Source: Peptococcaceae bacterium (GTDB lineage: Bacteria > Bacillota > Peptococcia > Peptococcales > Peptococcaceae). Taken from it: a stretch of DNA of 64,000 nt. Below the pieces are notes generated by a model. It did not search any database. It was not told the DNA's origin and saw nothing but the letters and a program-made list of their open reading frames with translations. Of this stretch, positions 36,730 to 45,768 are shown piece after piece (positions within the stretch are counted from its first letter, which is position 1; the number at the start of each line of letters is the position of its first letter). The position numbers and the translations under genes are program-made. The DNA lies in assembly GCA_017547685.1 (NCBI GenBank), contig JAFYPD010000084.1:1-64000 (forward strand), read 5' to 3'.

Positions 36730-37627
36730 GGCAAAAGGCGGTTTAGGCCGCGGTTTAGGCGCACTGCTGCCTGAATATGAAGAGATTATCGAGACCCACA
36801 GCGGTAAAGACGGCATTGTGGAGCTGGAACTGGAAAAAATCTTTCCAAATCCGGATCAGCCGCGTAAAACATTCGATAAAGATAAACTGATTGATTTGGC
36901 CGAATCCATTAAAGAGCACGGTGTGCTGCAGCCGATTATTGTTACACCGCGGGGCGACAAATATATGATTATCGCCGGGGAACGCCGGTTCAGAGCATCT
37001 GGCCGTGCCGGGCTGAAAACAATTCCTGCCCTGATTCGCGAACTGGACGATGAAAAGATCATGGAGCTGGCGCTGATTGAAAACGTGCAGCGCGATGATT
37101 TGAGCCCAATCGAAGAAGCACGGGCTTATGACGTGCTGCAGAACAAATTCGGATACACGCAGGATAAACTGGCAAAACGCATGGGGAAAAGCCGCAGCGC
37201 CATTGCAAACACAACCCGGCTTCTGGCATTGCCGGAAGATGTGCAGGACATGGTGCAGGAAGGAAAACTGACCGTTGGCCATGTTCGCCCGATGCTGAGC
37301 ATCAACATCCCAGAATGGCAGAGTTCCTTTGCAAAGGAAGTATATCAGAGCAATCTTTCTGTGCGCGAAGTAGAACAGATGGTGAAAAAAGCCATGGCCG
37401 ACGGAAAAGTAGAGTGGACAGAAACGCTGGCCACCTTCCAGAGCCCGCAGAAATATAAAAAACTGCCTGCCGAACTGCGCACCCTGCAGGATCAGCTGGC
37501 CGAACGCCTCAGTACCAAGGTTAACATCAAGAAAAACCGTGACGGCAGCGGCAAACTGGTCATTGAATATTACAGCGAAGAGGATTTGACGAGGATTTTC
37601 GATGCGTTAAAGGGCGATTTCTATTGA
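36722..37627 (+). CDS. parB: Chromosome partitioning protein ParB/Spo0J
   Basis: 301 aa CTP-dependent DNA clamp that loads at parS. The N-terminus KGGLGRGLGALLP is the classic ParA-interacting stretch. The ParB/Srx domain has AGERRFRASGRAGL and ALIENVQRDDLSPIEEA. The helix-turn-helix KRMGKSRSAIANTTRLL binds parS, and a C-terminal dimerisation domain follows. This, not the Noc paralogue at 17126, is the expected reader of the parS sites. Confidence 0.96.
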   Translation: MAKAKGGLGRGLGALLPEYEEIIETHSGKDGIVELELEKIFPNPDQPRKTFDKDKLIDLAESIKEHGVLQPIIVTPRGDKYMIIAGERRFRASGRAGLKTIPALIRELDDEKIMELALIENVQRDDLSPIEEARAYDVLQNKFGYTQDKLAKRMGKSRSAIANTTRLLALPEDVQDMVQEGKLTVGHVRPMLSINIPEWQSSFAKEVYQSNLSVREVEQMVKKAMADGKVEWTETLATFQSPQKYKKLPAELRTLQDQLAERLSTKVNIKKNRDGSGKLVIEYYSEEDLTRIFDALKGDFY

Positions 37628-37753
37628 TGTGACACGTCTTTTTTCCGCCTGACGGTGTTGTTTTTGAAAAAACACTCCTTGCGTATCTCTTGTACGCGGC
37701 GTCGCGTTTTTTCAAAAGCCGTCTTGTCAGGCGAAAATAATCCAGTGTCACAT
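37627..37753 (+). repeat. Post-stop palindromic element, copy 1
   Basis: Begins at the last base of the parB stop codon. Nested complementary arms: ATGTGACAC/GTGTCACAT (outer), CGCCTGAC/GTCAGGCG, TTTGAAAAAAC/GTTTTTTCAAA and a GCGTA/TACGC core. The core GTGTTGTTTTTGA, CCTTGCGTA, GTACGCG and CAAAAGCCG is shared with the copies at 52939 (reverse) and 56170. Confidence 0.85.
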
Positions 37754-37858
37754 GGTGTGCAGGTTTTTACACAATGAAATTTTTCCTGCGCCTGTGCGGC
37801 AACAATAATATGTAGGGGACGGCCTCCGGACGTCCCTTGTTTTATATCATTTTTCAAA

Positions 37859-37874
37859 TGTTTCACGTGAAACA
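37859..37874. other. parS site
   Basis: Perfect TGTTTCACGTGAAACA 26 bp before the start of the 171-aa gene. Confidence 0.95.
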
Positions 37875-37900
37875 TTTTGAAAAAAAGGTGGGGAGCATTC

Positions 37901-38416
37901 ATGAAATCAAAAAGAATATTTTTGATCGGAGCATTCATAATAGCCGGGCTGATATTTTTAAACTGGCTGATTTGCGTAACAACGCCAGTGTTTCCAATCG
38001 ACGAAAGCCGGTTGCGTGGTATTATGGTGTACGAGGGGAATCCGGTATCAGGGCATACTTATGAGATTTCTGCCGATGACGTATCCAGCGTAATTGCTGC
38101 TCTAAACCACTTGGCGTTAAAAGAAAACAAGGAATTAAGTGGATATAGCTATGAAGGAAATTTAGATGTATTTGAACAACGAAATGCTTTTACTGAAAAA
38201 GAGTGTTACCGGATTGATATGTGCCAGACGACGGGCCTTTTTTCACAAAAAAGAATTACACGAATCATTTCTATCTGCGAGGATAATAAAATAGTTGTAC
38301 AATGCCTAGAACAGGCCGGGAAAGAAAAATATTACACTGTGTATGATAACGAATATGGGGATTTTCTCGCGGCCATTGATGAAATTGCGGAACGGTGTGT
38401 GTCAAGCATTGTGTAA
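37901..38416 (+). CDS. Membrane-anchored exported protein, unknown
   Basis: 171 aa. A basic N-terminus and one membrane helix (about 5-27) are followed by an exported domain with VFPIDESRLRGIMVYEGNPV and a DVSSVIAALNHL helix. The start is the ATG at 37901 after GGTGGGGAG. The VFP-DE motif and the layout resemble the C-terminal domain of the protein at 46883 (VFPLDEQ). Lies between parS sites 37859 and 38430. Confidence 0.75.
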   Translation: MKSKRIFLIGAFIIAGLIFLNWLICVTTPVFPIDESRLRGIMVYEGNPVSGHTYEISADDVSSVIAALNHLALKENKELSGYSYEGNLDVFEQRNAFTEKECYRIDMCQTTGLFSQKRITRIISICEDNKIVVQCLEQAGKEKYYTVYDNEYGDFLAAIDEIAERCVSSIV

Positions 38417-38429
38417 ATAAAACGCCAAT

Positions 38430-38445
38430 TGTTTCACGTGAAACA
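38430..38445. other. parS site
   Basis: Perfect TGTTTCACGTGAAACA 13 bp after the stop of the 171-aa gene. Confidence 0.95.
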
Positions 38446-38460
38446 ATCGCAAAAATATAT

Positions 38461-38496
38461 AAAGAGGTGAAAATCGCTTGATTTTCACCTCTTTTG
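38461..38496. terminator. Bidirectional terminator
   Basis: AAAGAGGTGAAAATC and GATTTTCACCTCTTT form a perfect 15-bp stem with a 4-nt loop between convergent genes. Confidence 0.85.
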
Positions 38497-38516
38497 CATC
38501 TCAATAGATTATCTTA

Positions 38517-39854
38517 TTAGAATTCGTTTTTATCCACGTTGCCTTCGCAGAACCGGTTCCAGAAATCCATGTAGCTTTCTTTGGTCATCTTTGGCGTAGC
38601 ATTGGCTTTGATTTCTTTTGCTTCCGCCGCATCGTTCCATAAGAGGTCAATTACAGTCATCGCCATTGCCTTGGCTGGCATCACGTAGGCCATCTCTTTA
38701 TCAGTGATGGCAAAGTCTTTGCTGTGAGCATCACCGGTGTAACCGCCGGTGGACATATGAATAAACGGCATGATGGAGCTGATATCGCCGGCATCGGTGG
38801 AACCCATCACTTCTTCACCGTAGATACTTGTTCCCTCGCCAAGCAGGGTTTCGCCGTTATCGGCAAACAGTTCAGACAGCCGAGCATCCTGAATCATCGG
38901 CAGATACCCAGGCAGTTCGTCCACTTCCACTTCGGCACCGATGGCGTAAGCGCAGCCTTTCAGAGAACGGTTTACTTTTGCGGAAGCATCCAGGATACCT
39001 TCCAGATTGGTGCCTCTAACGTAGGTTTCCATGCGGATATCCGCCGGTACGATATTTACAAGGTCACCGCCTTTTGTGATAATCGGATGGATGCGGATAC
39101 GGTCTTTTTCGCGGAAGGTTTCCCGCTGGGAGTTGATAGCGAGCAGCGAAAGTGCCGCAGCGTTCAGCGCATTGATGCCGTCAAACGGGCGAGCACCTGC
39201 GTGAGCTTCTTTGCCGGTAAAGCGAATCAGCTTACCGATAAACCCGGAACTGTCGCAGCCAATCAGGAATCGGCGGTCGGTCTGATTGGCGTGGGAGTGA
39301 ATCATCATCCCCATATCGATATCATCCAGCACACCTAACCGGATGAACTCCTGCTTGCCGCCAAAGAAGAGGAGTTTGCCATCTTCTTTCAGGCGCTGGC
39401 GATATTCCAGCTCTACATATTCCTCAGCCGGAACAGCCACAAATGCCACGTCACCGTCCAGCTGGTCCGCCAGCGGTGCCAGGCCGAATGCTGCGCCGAG
39501 CATGGTGGCAATCTGAGAGTTATGGCCGCAACTGTGTGCGGCACCGGTCTTCCTATCGGCCTGCGGATGAAGCGGACAAACCACAGCATCCAGCTCCCCC
39601 ATAACCATAACCCGGATATCGGATTTGCGGCCTCTCAGGTTGCCTTTTACACCTGTGATGGCAAGGCCGTCTTCATAAGGAATGTTCAGTTCACGCAAAA
39701 CCTCTTTCACCAGCTGCGAGGTTTTTTCTTCTTTAAAACCCAGTTCCGGGTTGGCAAAAATCTGTTCACCGATGGCAATGATGCGTTCTTTATTGGCATC
39801 GATATTGGCAATGACCCGGGTTTTCAGTTGTTCTTTTGTCAGTTCGTTTGTCAT
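38517..39854 (-). CDS. M20-family amidohydrolase/peptidase
   Basis: 445 aa. Metal-dependent M20 hydrolase resembling the AbgB/amidohydrolase subgroup: GELDAVVCPLHP, AAHSCGHNSQIATMLGAA (metal-binding Cys/His), VPAEEYVELEYR (catalytic Glu) and MMIHSHANQ. A dimerisation lid domain (about 190-320) starts at KLIRFTGKEAHAGARPFDGINAL. No signal peptide, so cytoplasmic. Probably cleaves an acyl or aminobenzoyl amide; the substrate is not certain. AAAGGAG precedes the ATG. Confidence 0.88.
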   Translation of the reverse strand: MTNELTKEQLKTRVIANIDANKERIIAIGEQIFANPELGFKEEKTSQLVKEVLRELNIPYEDGLAITGVKGNLRGRKSDIRVMVMGELDAVVCPLHPQADRKTGAAHSCGHNSQIATMLGAAFGLAPLADQLDGDVAFVAVPAEEYVELEYRQRLKEDGKLLFFGGKQEFIRLGVLDDIDMGMMIHSHANQTDRRFLIGCDSSGFIGKLIRFTGKEAHAGARPFDGINALNAAALSLLAINSQRETFREKDRIRIHPIITKGGDLVNIVPADIRMETYVRGTNLEGILDASAKVNRSLKGCAYAIGAEVEVDELPGYLPMIQDARLSELFADNGETLLGEGTSIYGEEVMGSTDAGDISSIMPFIHMSTGGYTGDAHSKDFAITDKEMAYVMPAKAMAMTVIDLLWNDAAEAKEIKANATPKMTKESYMDFWNRFCEGNVDKNEF

Positions 39855-40085
39855 AACAATACTCCTTTATAAAAACACGAAAATAACGTATCACTATTTA
39901 TACTACAGTTAATATAGCGAAAAAAAGCGATTTATACAAGAGAATCTGCCAAAATCTCTGGATTTTTACGGCATTATCCGATAGAATAGAAGCGGATAAA
40001 TTTAATTTTGTATAGCTATTTATTTTAGTCCAAAGCGTGAATCGCATGAATAAAGAGAACTTGTGAATCATTATGGAGAATCATT

Positions 40086-41864
40086 ATGATTGAGAAAAGA
40101 ATTCGGGCCATCCTAGGACAGGCCCCGTTTGACTATGCCATCCGCAATGTTCGGGTGGTTAACGTTTTTAACAATGAAATCAAACTGCAGGACATCGGTA
40201 TTGTTGGTGACAGAATCGCATATGTGGGCACGATGGGGGAACACCAGTCTGCTCTGCAGGAAATCGACGGCCAGGAGCGTTACGCGCTGCCCGGTTTTAT
40301 TGATGCGCATATGCATCTGGAAAGCAGTATGATGACACCGTCCAATTTTGCAAAGTCGGTCATCGCCTGCGGGACCACCACAGTTGCGGCTGACCCCCAT
40401 GAAATTGCCAATGTAATGGGCAGAGACGGCGTTCAGGCATTGATGGACGGCTCCAAGGGCCTTCCGCTGAATGTGCTGATTTTTGCGCCTTCCACCATTC
40501 CATCGCTGCCGGGTTTTGAAGATTCCAACTACGAAGTGGACGGCGCGGAAATGAACCGCCTGCTGAATCTTTCCGGCATTCACGGGCTGGGGGAAGTGAT
40601 GGATTTCAACGGCGTTGCCGCAGCGGAACCGAATATTCTGCGCATTATCGAGGCCGGTGCTGAACGGGGCTGTATTTTAGACGGTCACGCATCGATGCTG
40701 ACCGGCGACCGCCTTCAGGCATTTCGTGCCACCGGTATCGACAGTGACCACACCACACCGACTGCTGAAAAACTGAAGGAAGAGCTGGCGCTTGGCTTCA
40801 ATGTACAGATTCAGGAAATTATGTTATCGGAAGCGATGGTGCAGGCCATCAATGAAGCGCCTGTGCAGAACCGTATCTGTCTGGTGACCGATGATGTTCC
40901 GCTCACACGATTGATGTACGACGGTCATTTAAACCATGTGGTGGAAAAGGCAATCGAGCTGGGGCTTGACCCGCTCACAGCCATCCGCTGTGCAACCATC
41001 AACGCTGCGGACCGCTTGCGTCTGAACGATACAGGGGCTGTCTGCCCTGGCCGAAAAGCGGATATCCAGCTGGTTCGCGAACTGGAGCATCCAAAACCGG
41101 ATATGGTATTCTGCGGCGGTGTTCCTGTTTATGAAAATGGTGCATTTCTTGTGGAGTTCCCGGCTAGTCAGATGCCGGAAGCCATGTATCATACTATGAA
41201 TCGAAAGCCGATGGGCGAAGAGGATTTCCGCATCACATGTGATGTTTCTGACACATTCCAGGGCGGCAAAGCCCGCGTGAATATGATTTATCAGGATGGC
41301 GTCGGTGTTCGTACAAAACGGAAAGAGGCCTGGCTGCCATTACAGCCTCTGGCTTCTGGAAAAGCGAAGGTAAATACCGATGGCCATCTGCTGATGGCAG
41401 TATGCAACCGTTACGGCAAAGAACAGTATGGTTTAGGTCTGGTAGATGGTGTCGGCAGTCTGAATGGTGCTGTGGCGTTAACCTACGGCCATGACTGCCA
41501 CAATCTTACCGTTTATGGAAGCAACCCTGCCGATATGACCGTGGCCGCCAATGCAATCATTCAGGCAGGGGGCGGCATCTGTGCGGTAGAGCAGGGGCAG
41601 GTTATCAACCTGATTGCGCTTCCGCTGGCCGGGCTGTTATGCGAAGACTCTGCTGACGTTCTGCTGAACAAGCTGGATGATTTTCTGAATAACGTGGAGC
41701 GCATGGGATTCCGCCATGCCCGTCCGCTGTCGTTCTTTACCACGATGCCTCTGGCTGTTTCGCCGGAGATTAAATGCACCGACAAAGGACTGCTCGATGT
41801 CGCCAATAAAACATTTTTACCTGTCATCGAGGAAATAATCGAAGAAATACAGGAGGAGATATAA
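40086..41864 (+). CDS. ade: Adenine deaminase
   Basis: 592 aa, typical for AdeC, which converts adenine to hypoxanthine plus ammonia. The amidohydrolase core has the metal-binding GFIDAHMHLESSMMTP and TTTVAADPHEIANVMG, then ILDGHASMLTGDRLQAF and the C-terminal GGGICAVEQGQVINLIALPLAG. GGAGA is 8 bases before the ATG. Followed directly (0 bp) by a Pot-type ABC transporter, implying a nucleobase- or nitrogen-salvage operon. No purine riboswitch was recognised upstream. Confidence 0.95.
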   Translation: MIEKRIRAILGQAPFDYAIRNVRVVNVFNNEIKLQDIGIVGDRIAYVGTMGEHQSALQEIDGQERYALPGFIDAHMHLESSMMTPSNFAKSVIACGTTTVAADPHEIANVMGRDGVQALMDGSKGLPLNVLIFAPSTIPSLPGFEDSNYEVDGAEMNRLLNLSGIHGLGEVMDFNGVAAAEPNILRIIEAGAERGCILDGHASMLTGDRLQAFRATGIDSDHTTPTAEKLKEELALGFNVQIQEIMLSEAMVQAINEAPVQNRICLVTDDVPLTRLMYDGHLNHVVEKAIELGLDPLTAIRCATINAADRLRLNDTGAVCPGRKADIQLVRELEHPKPDMVFCGGVPVYENGAFLVEFPASQMPEAMYHTMNRKPMGEEDFRITCDVSDTFQGGKARVNMIYQDGVGVRTKRKEAWLPLQPLASGKAKVNTDGHLLMAVCNRYGKEQYGLGLVDGVGSLNGAVALTYGHDCHNLTVYGSNPADMTVAANAIIQAGGGICAVEQGQVINLIALPLAGLLCEDSADVLLNKLDDFLNNVERMGFRHARPLSFFTTMPLAVSPEIKCTDKGLLDVANKTFLPVIEEIIEEIQEEI

Positions 41865-42701
41865 ATGGATCGGAAACGGCGAGCGTTTCTTCTGGCATTG
41901 CCGGCTTCACTGGCCCTGCTGATATTTTTTATCGTGCCGATGGTTTACATTTTAGTAAAAACCATAGCCACCAACGGTTTTCAGGATTTCGTGGATTTTT
42001 TCACAGACCCGTTCTATCTGGATATTCTGTGGACAACCATTCGCGTGTCTCTGATTTCCACATTTGTATCTTTGCTTCTGGGTTATCCTACCGCTTATTT
42101 TATGGCGCGGACCAAATCCAGAATGAAGAAAGTCATGATTATTATTATTCTGTTCCCGTTCCTGGTCAGCGCAGTGGTACGTTCCTACGGCTGGATGGTT
42201 CTGCTGGGTACCAACGGTTTAATTAATCAGCTGCTGCTGGGCATCGGCATCATCTCTGAACCGCTGAAAATGCTGAACACCGAATTTGCTGTTATCGTCG
42301 GCATGATTCATCTGCTGATTCCGTATATGGTTCTGGCGCTGCTGGGTGTTCTGCAGAGTATCGACCCGAACGTGGAATATGCGGCGTACAGTCTGGGCGC
42401 CAACCCGCTGCAGACCTTTGCCAAGGTGGTATTTCCGCTGAGTACCCCTGGTATCATCTCCGGCTGTGTTCTGGTATTTACCATGAGTATGACTTCCTAC
42501 GTAACGCCGAAACTGCTGGGCGGTTCCAAGTTCCGTATGATGGCAACCATGGTTGTGCAGGAAATCAACGTGAATTTTGACTGGGGCGCGGCGGCTGCCA
42601 TCAGCTACATTCTGCTGGCCGTTATTTTAGTGATTCAGCTGCTGGTAACATTGAGTACCGCAAATTATATGAAACGGATGGGAGGCGGGAAAAATGCGTG
42701 A
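41865..42701 (+). CDS. potB: ABC transporter permease, PotB type
   Basis: 278 aa, six membrane helices. The EAA loop reads EYAAYSLGANPLQTFAKVVFPLSTPGI, interacting with the ATPase. The start codon directly follows the ade stop and the ribosome site GGAGGAG lies within ade. Related to spermidine/putrescine permeases, but the whole PotABCD superfamily also carries iron, thiamine and other substrates, so the specificity is open. Confidence 0.9.
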   Translation: MDRKRRAFLLALPASLALLIFFIVPMVYILVKTIATNGFQDFVDFFTDPFYLDILWTTIRVSLISTFVSLLLGYPTAYFMARTKSRMKKVMIIIILFPFLVSAVVRSYGWMVLLGTNGLINQLLLGIGIISEPLKMLNTEFAVIVGMIHLLIPYMVLALLGVLQSIDPNVEYAAYSLGANPLQTFAKVVFPLSTPGIISGCVLVFTMSMTSYVTPKLLGGSKFRMMATMVVQEINVNFDWGAAAAISYILLAVILVIQLLVTLSTANYMKRMGGGKNA

Positions 42702-43491
42702 TGGACAGGTAAATTTATTATGCAAGATTGTTGCCATCATGGTCATGATTTTTCTGGTGGCTCCTCTGATTATTATTATCGTTGTATCCTTTACCCCGAC
42801 GGCATTGATTACCTTCCCGCCGCAGGGATTTTCGCTGAGATGGTATGTGAACATCTTTGCGGGAAACACGAAGTTTATAAGCGGTTTAATCAACAGCTTA
42901 CAGGTTGGTCTTCTGGCCACCATTCTGGACGTGTTCCTGGGCGTTCTGGGCGCATTGAGTATCTGCCGCTACAACTTTAAAGGGAAGGACATTCTGCTGA
43001 ACTACTTTACATCGCCGATGTATGTGCCGAGTATTGCCTTTGCCTTTGTGCTGCTGCAGGTGTACAGCCAGATTGGCGGTATTAACGGCATGGCCCGTAT
43101 TTTCATCGGGCATATGATTATCATCCTGCCTTATATCGTGCGTAACACGGTATCGGTACTGCATGTGTTTAACTGGACGCTGGAGGATGCGGCCACATCG
43201 CTGGGGGCAAATCCGATTCAGGTATTCTTTAAAATCACCATTCCGCTGGCGAAACCGGGCATTGTATCCGGTGCTATTCTGGCGTTCCTGTATTCGTTTG
43301 ACGAAGTGGCGCTGAGCAGTCTGTTAACCTCGCCGCGCTTTGTTACGCTGCCAATCCGTATCATGAACTACATGGAACTGACCTTTGACCCTACGCTGGC
43401 AGCCATTTCCACACTGCTGATTCTGGCATCGCTGGTAATCATCGTGCTGATGGATAAGTTTGTTGGTCTGGATATGTTCATGAAAAATTAA
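42694..43491 (+). CDS. potC: ABC transporter permease, PotC type
   Basis: 265 aa, six membrane helices, second permease of the transporter. EAA loop EDAATSLGANPIQVFFKITIPLAKPGI. Overlaps the previous gene by 8 bp, with GGGAGG inside it, so the two permeases are translated in a coupled manner. Confidence 0.9.
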   Translation: MRDGQVNLLCKIVAIMVMIFLVAPLIIIIVVSFTPTALITFPPQGFSLRWYVNIFAGNTKFISGLINSLQVGLLATILDVFLGVLGALSICRYNFKGKDILLNYFTSPMYVPSIAFAFVLLQVYSQIGGINGMARIFIGHMIIILPYIVRNTVSVLHVFNWTLEDAATSLGANPIQVFFKITIPLAKPGIVSGAILAFLYSFDEVALSSLLTSPRFVTLPIRIMNYMELTFDPTLAAISTLLILASLVIIVLMDKFVGLDMFMKN

Positions 43492-43509
43492 GGCAGAAGG
43501 AGAAATAGC

Positions 43510-44580
43510 ATGGCAACTTTAGAATTAAAAAATGTGACGAAAATATTCGGCGATTTTACCGCCGTGAAAAACTTTAATTTAGATGTAAAAGACGGAGAAA
43601 TGATTGCGCTGCTGGGCGGCAGCGGCTGCGGGAAAACAACCACACTGCGCATGATTGCCGGCTTTACCGAACCTACCGAGGGCGCTATCTTTGTAGGTGG
43701 GAAAGATGTGGGAAAAATTCCGCCGTATAAACGTAATGTCGGAATCTTCTTTCAGAACTATGCGCTGTTCCCGCACATGACCGTGTTTGAAAACGTAGCC
43801 TTTGGTCTGAAACTGCAGAAACTTCCGAAAGCAGAAATCGAACAGCGTGTCAGCGAGATTCTCGGCATGGTGAAACTGTTTGGCCTGGAAAAACGGTATC
43901 CGCGTGAACTATCCGGTGGTCAGCAGCAGCGTGTGGCACTGGCTCGCGCTCTGGTAACCCGACCAACTATTTTATTGCTGGACGAGCCGTTATCCAATCT
44001 GGATGCCAAGCTGCGCGTGGAAATGCAGGTGGAAATCAAACGCATTCAGAAAGAACTGGGCATCACCACCATCATTGTAACTCACGACCACGAAGAGGCT
44101 GTGTCGCTGGCTGACCGCGTTATTGTTATGAACGCAGGGCAGATTCTGCAGGTAGGCACACCGTATGAAATCTTTGACCATCCAAACAGCACATTTATCG
44201 CTGATTTTATGGGCTTTTCCACTTTTATTCAGGGAACCATGGGCGGTGCTGCGGTGGAAGGCAAACGGCCTGTAACATGTAGCGGCAAGACCATTTACGT
44301 TTTTGCGGAGGCTGCAGAGGGTATCGAGCCGGGCAGTGCCTGTGTACTGGCTTTGCGCTCTGAACATATGGAGCTGGTGCAGGAACCGGGTGAAAATGTA
44401 GTGGAAGGGGTTATGGAGGCGGCCACCTACAAGGGCCACACAACCCGTCTGGAAGTGACAGGATGCTTCGATGAAAAGATTTATCCTGCTGCTAATGAAT
44501 ATATAGAGCTGGAGGCAGAAAAGCCAGTGATGGTGCATCTGCCGGTGGAACGGCTCTGTGTATATAAAAACAATGCATAA
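43510..44580 (+). CDS. potA: ABC transporter ATP-binding protein, PotA type
   Basis: 356 aa. Walker A GGSGCGKTTTLRMIAG, Q loop FFQNYALFPHMTV, signature LSGGQQQRVALARAL, Walker B LLLDEPLSNLD and H loop THDHEEA. A C-terminal TOBE domain (about 235-350) is present, as in PotA and MalK. Energises the two permeases upstream. Confidence 0.93.
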   Translation: MATLELKNVTKIFGDFTAVKNFNLDVKDGEMIALLGGSGCGKTTTLRMIAGFTEPTEGAIFVGGKDVGKIPPYKRNVGIFFQNYALFPHMTVFENVAFGLKLQKLPKAEIEQRVSEILGMVKLFGLEKRYPRELSGGQQQRVALARALVTRPTILLLDEPLSNLDAKLRVEMQVEIKRIQKELGITTIIVTHDHEEAVSLADRVIVMNAGQILQVGTPYEIFDHPNSTFIADFMGFSTFIQGTMGGAAVEGKRPVTCSGKTIYVFAEAAEGIEPGSACVLALRSEHMELVQEPGENVVEGVMEAATYKGHTTRLEVTGCFDEKIYPAANEYIELEAEKPVMVHLPVERLCVYKNNA

Positions 44581-44610
44581 CGTATCACAAAAAGAGAGGA
44601 TGTTACTATT

Positions 44611-45690
44611 ATGAAAATGAAAAAACTGATCGCTCTGTTACTGGTGCTGATGATGGGGTTCTCCCTGGCTGGCTGCGGTGGCGGCGAAGCCGAACAGCAG
44701 GGTGAAGAAGTAAGTTATGAAGGCGCTGAGCTGGTTGTTGCTACATGGGGCTGGGCAGAAGCCGGCCTGATGGAACTGTCTCAGGACTTTATGGATCAGT
44801 ATGGCTGCACCATTATCGTTGACCCTACCAGCGGTAACGGTGACCGTCTGAACAAACTGATGGCTGAAAAAGATGCTCCGACAGCTGACGTTGCTCTGCT
44901 GACCAAGAGCTTTGCAGAAATCGGTATCCAGGAAGGTCTGTTTGAACAGATTGATACCAGCGTTGTAACCAGCCTGGACGGTCTGTATGACTTTGCTGTA
45001 AACGCTGACGGTTACGGCCCTGTTTACTCCACATGCCGCTATGGTATCATGTATGATGCAGCAGCTCTGGAAGCAAAAGGTCTGGAAGCGCCAACTTCCT
45101 ACCAGGATCTGTTTGACGACAAATATGCCGGCATGGTAATTCTGCCGGATATGACCTCCACTGCCGGCCCTTACATGCTGGTTGCTATGGCAGAAGCAAT
45201 GGGCGGCAGCCAGGAAGATGTTTCCGCTGCTATGAGCCTGATGCAGGAAAAGAAAGATAACATCGTTGGCTACTACAGCGCATCTTCCGATGTTGTCAAT
45301 GCATTCACTACTGGTGAAGCTTCCATTACTGTATTCATGGACATCAACATGCCTGGTCTGATTGATGCAGGTCTGGACATGAAATGGGTTGACGCTGCTG
45401 AAGGTTCCTTCGCTGCGCCTGCTACTGTAAACGTAGTGAAAAACTGCAACAACCCTGAACTGGCTCAGCTGTTCGTAGAATATCTGATTTCTGAATCCAC
45501 TCAGAACAGAATCGCTGCTACCATGAATGAAGCACCAGTACATGCAAATGCTACCATGGACGAAGCACTGCAGGTTTACCTCGCTTATGGTGAAGAAGCT
45601 ATGAACGCTCTGAAAGAATTCGATGAAGCTTACATTACCAATGCAAAAGCTGAATGGATTGATACTTTCCAGAGAACCGTTAATATTTAA
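44611..45690 (+). CDS. potD: ABC transporter substrate-binding lipoprotein, PotD-like
   Basis: 359 aa. A lipoprotein signal peptide with lipobox LAGC (Cys22) is followed by an extracellular type II periplasmic-binding fold: ELVVATWGWAEAGLMELSQDF, YGIMYDAAALEAKG and ITVFMDINMPGLIDAG. The fold family includes polyamine, iron(III), thiamine and phosphonate binders. The Asp/Trp set that binds polyamines is not obvious, so the ligand may differ. Codon use is strongly biased, suggesting high expression. Confidence 0.88.
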   Translation: MKMKKLIALLLVLMMGFSLAGCGGGEAEQQGEEVSYEGAELVVATWGWAEAGLMELSQDFMDQYGCTIIVDPTSGNGDRLNKLMAEKDAPTADVALLTKSFAEIGIQEGLFEQIDTSVVTSLDGLYDFAVNADGYGPVYSTCRYGIMYDAAALEAKGLEAPTSYQDLFDDKYAGMVILPDMTSTAGPYMLVAMAEAMGGSQEDVSAAMSLMQEKKDNIVGYYSASSDVVNAFTTGEASITVFMDINMPGLIDAGLDMKWVDAAEGSFAAPATVNVVKNCNNPELAQLFVEYLISESTQNRIAATMNEAPVHANATMDEALQVYLAYGEEAMNALKEFDEAYITNAKAEWIDTFQRTVNI

Positions 45691-45720
45691 TCGAATCGTC
45701 TGATATACTATGCATTGTGC

Positions 45721-45753
45721 GAAAGAAGCTCCCGCGACGGGAGCTTCTTTTTT
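45721..45753. terminator. Bidirectional terminator
   Basis: AAGAAGCTCCCG and CGGGAGCTTCTT form a 12-bp stem with a 3-nt loop and TTTTTT; closes the ade-pot operon and the convergent hydrolase gene. Confidence 0.9.
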
Positions 45754-45768
45754 ACGTTTTATCAGATG

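Noticed and set aside
39855-40085. Possible purine riboswitch upstream of the adenine deaminase gene
   Set aside because: The conserved purine-riboswitch loop and junction sequences were looked for and not found.
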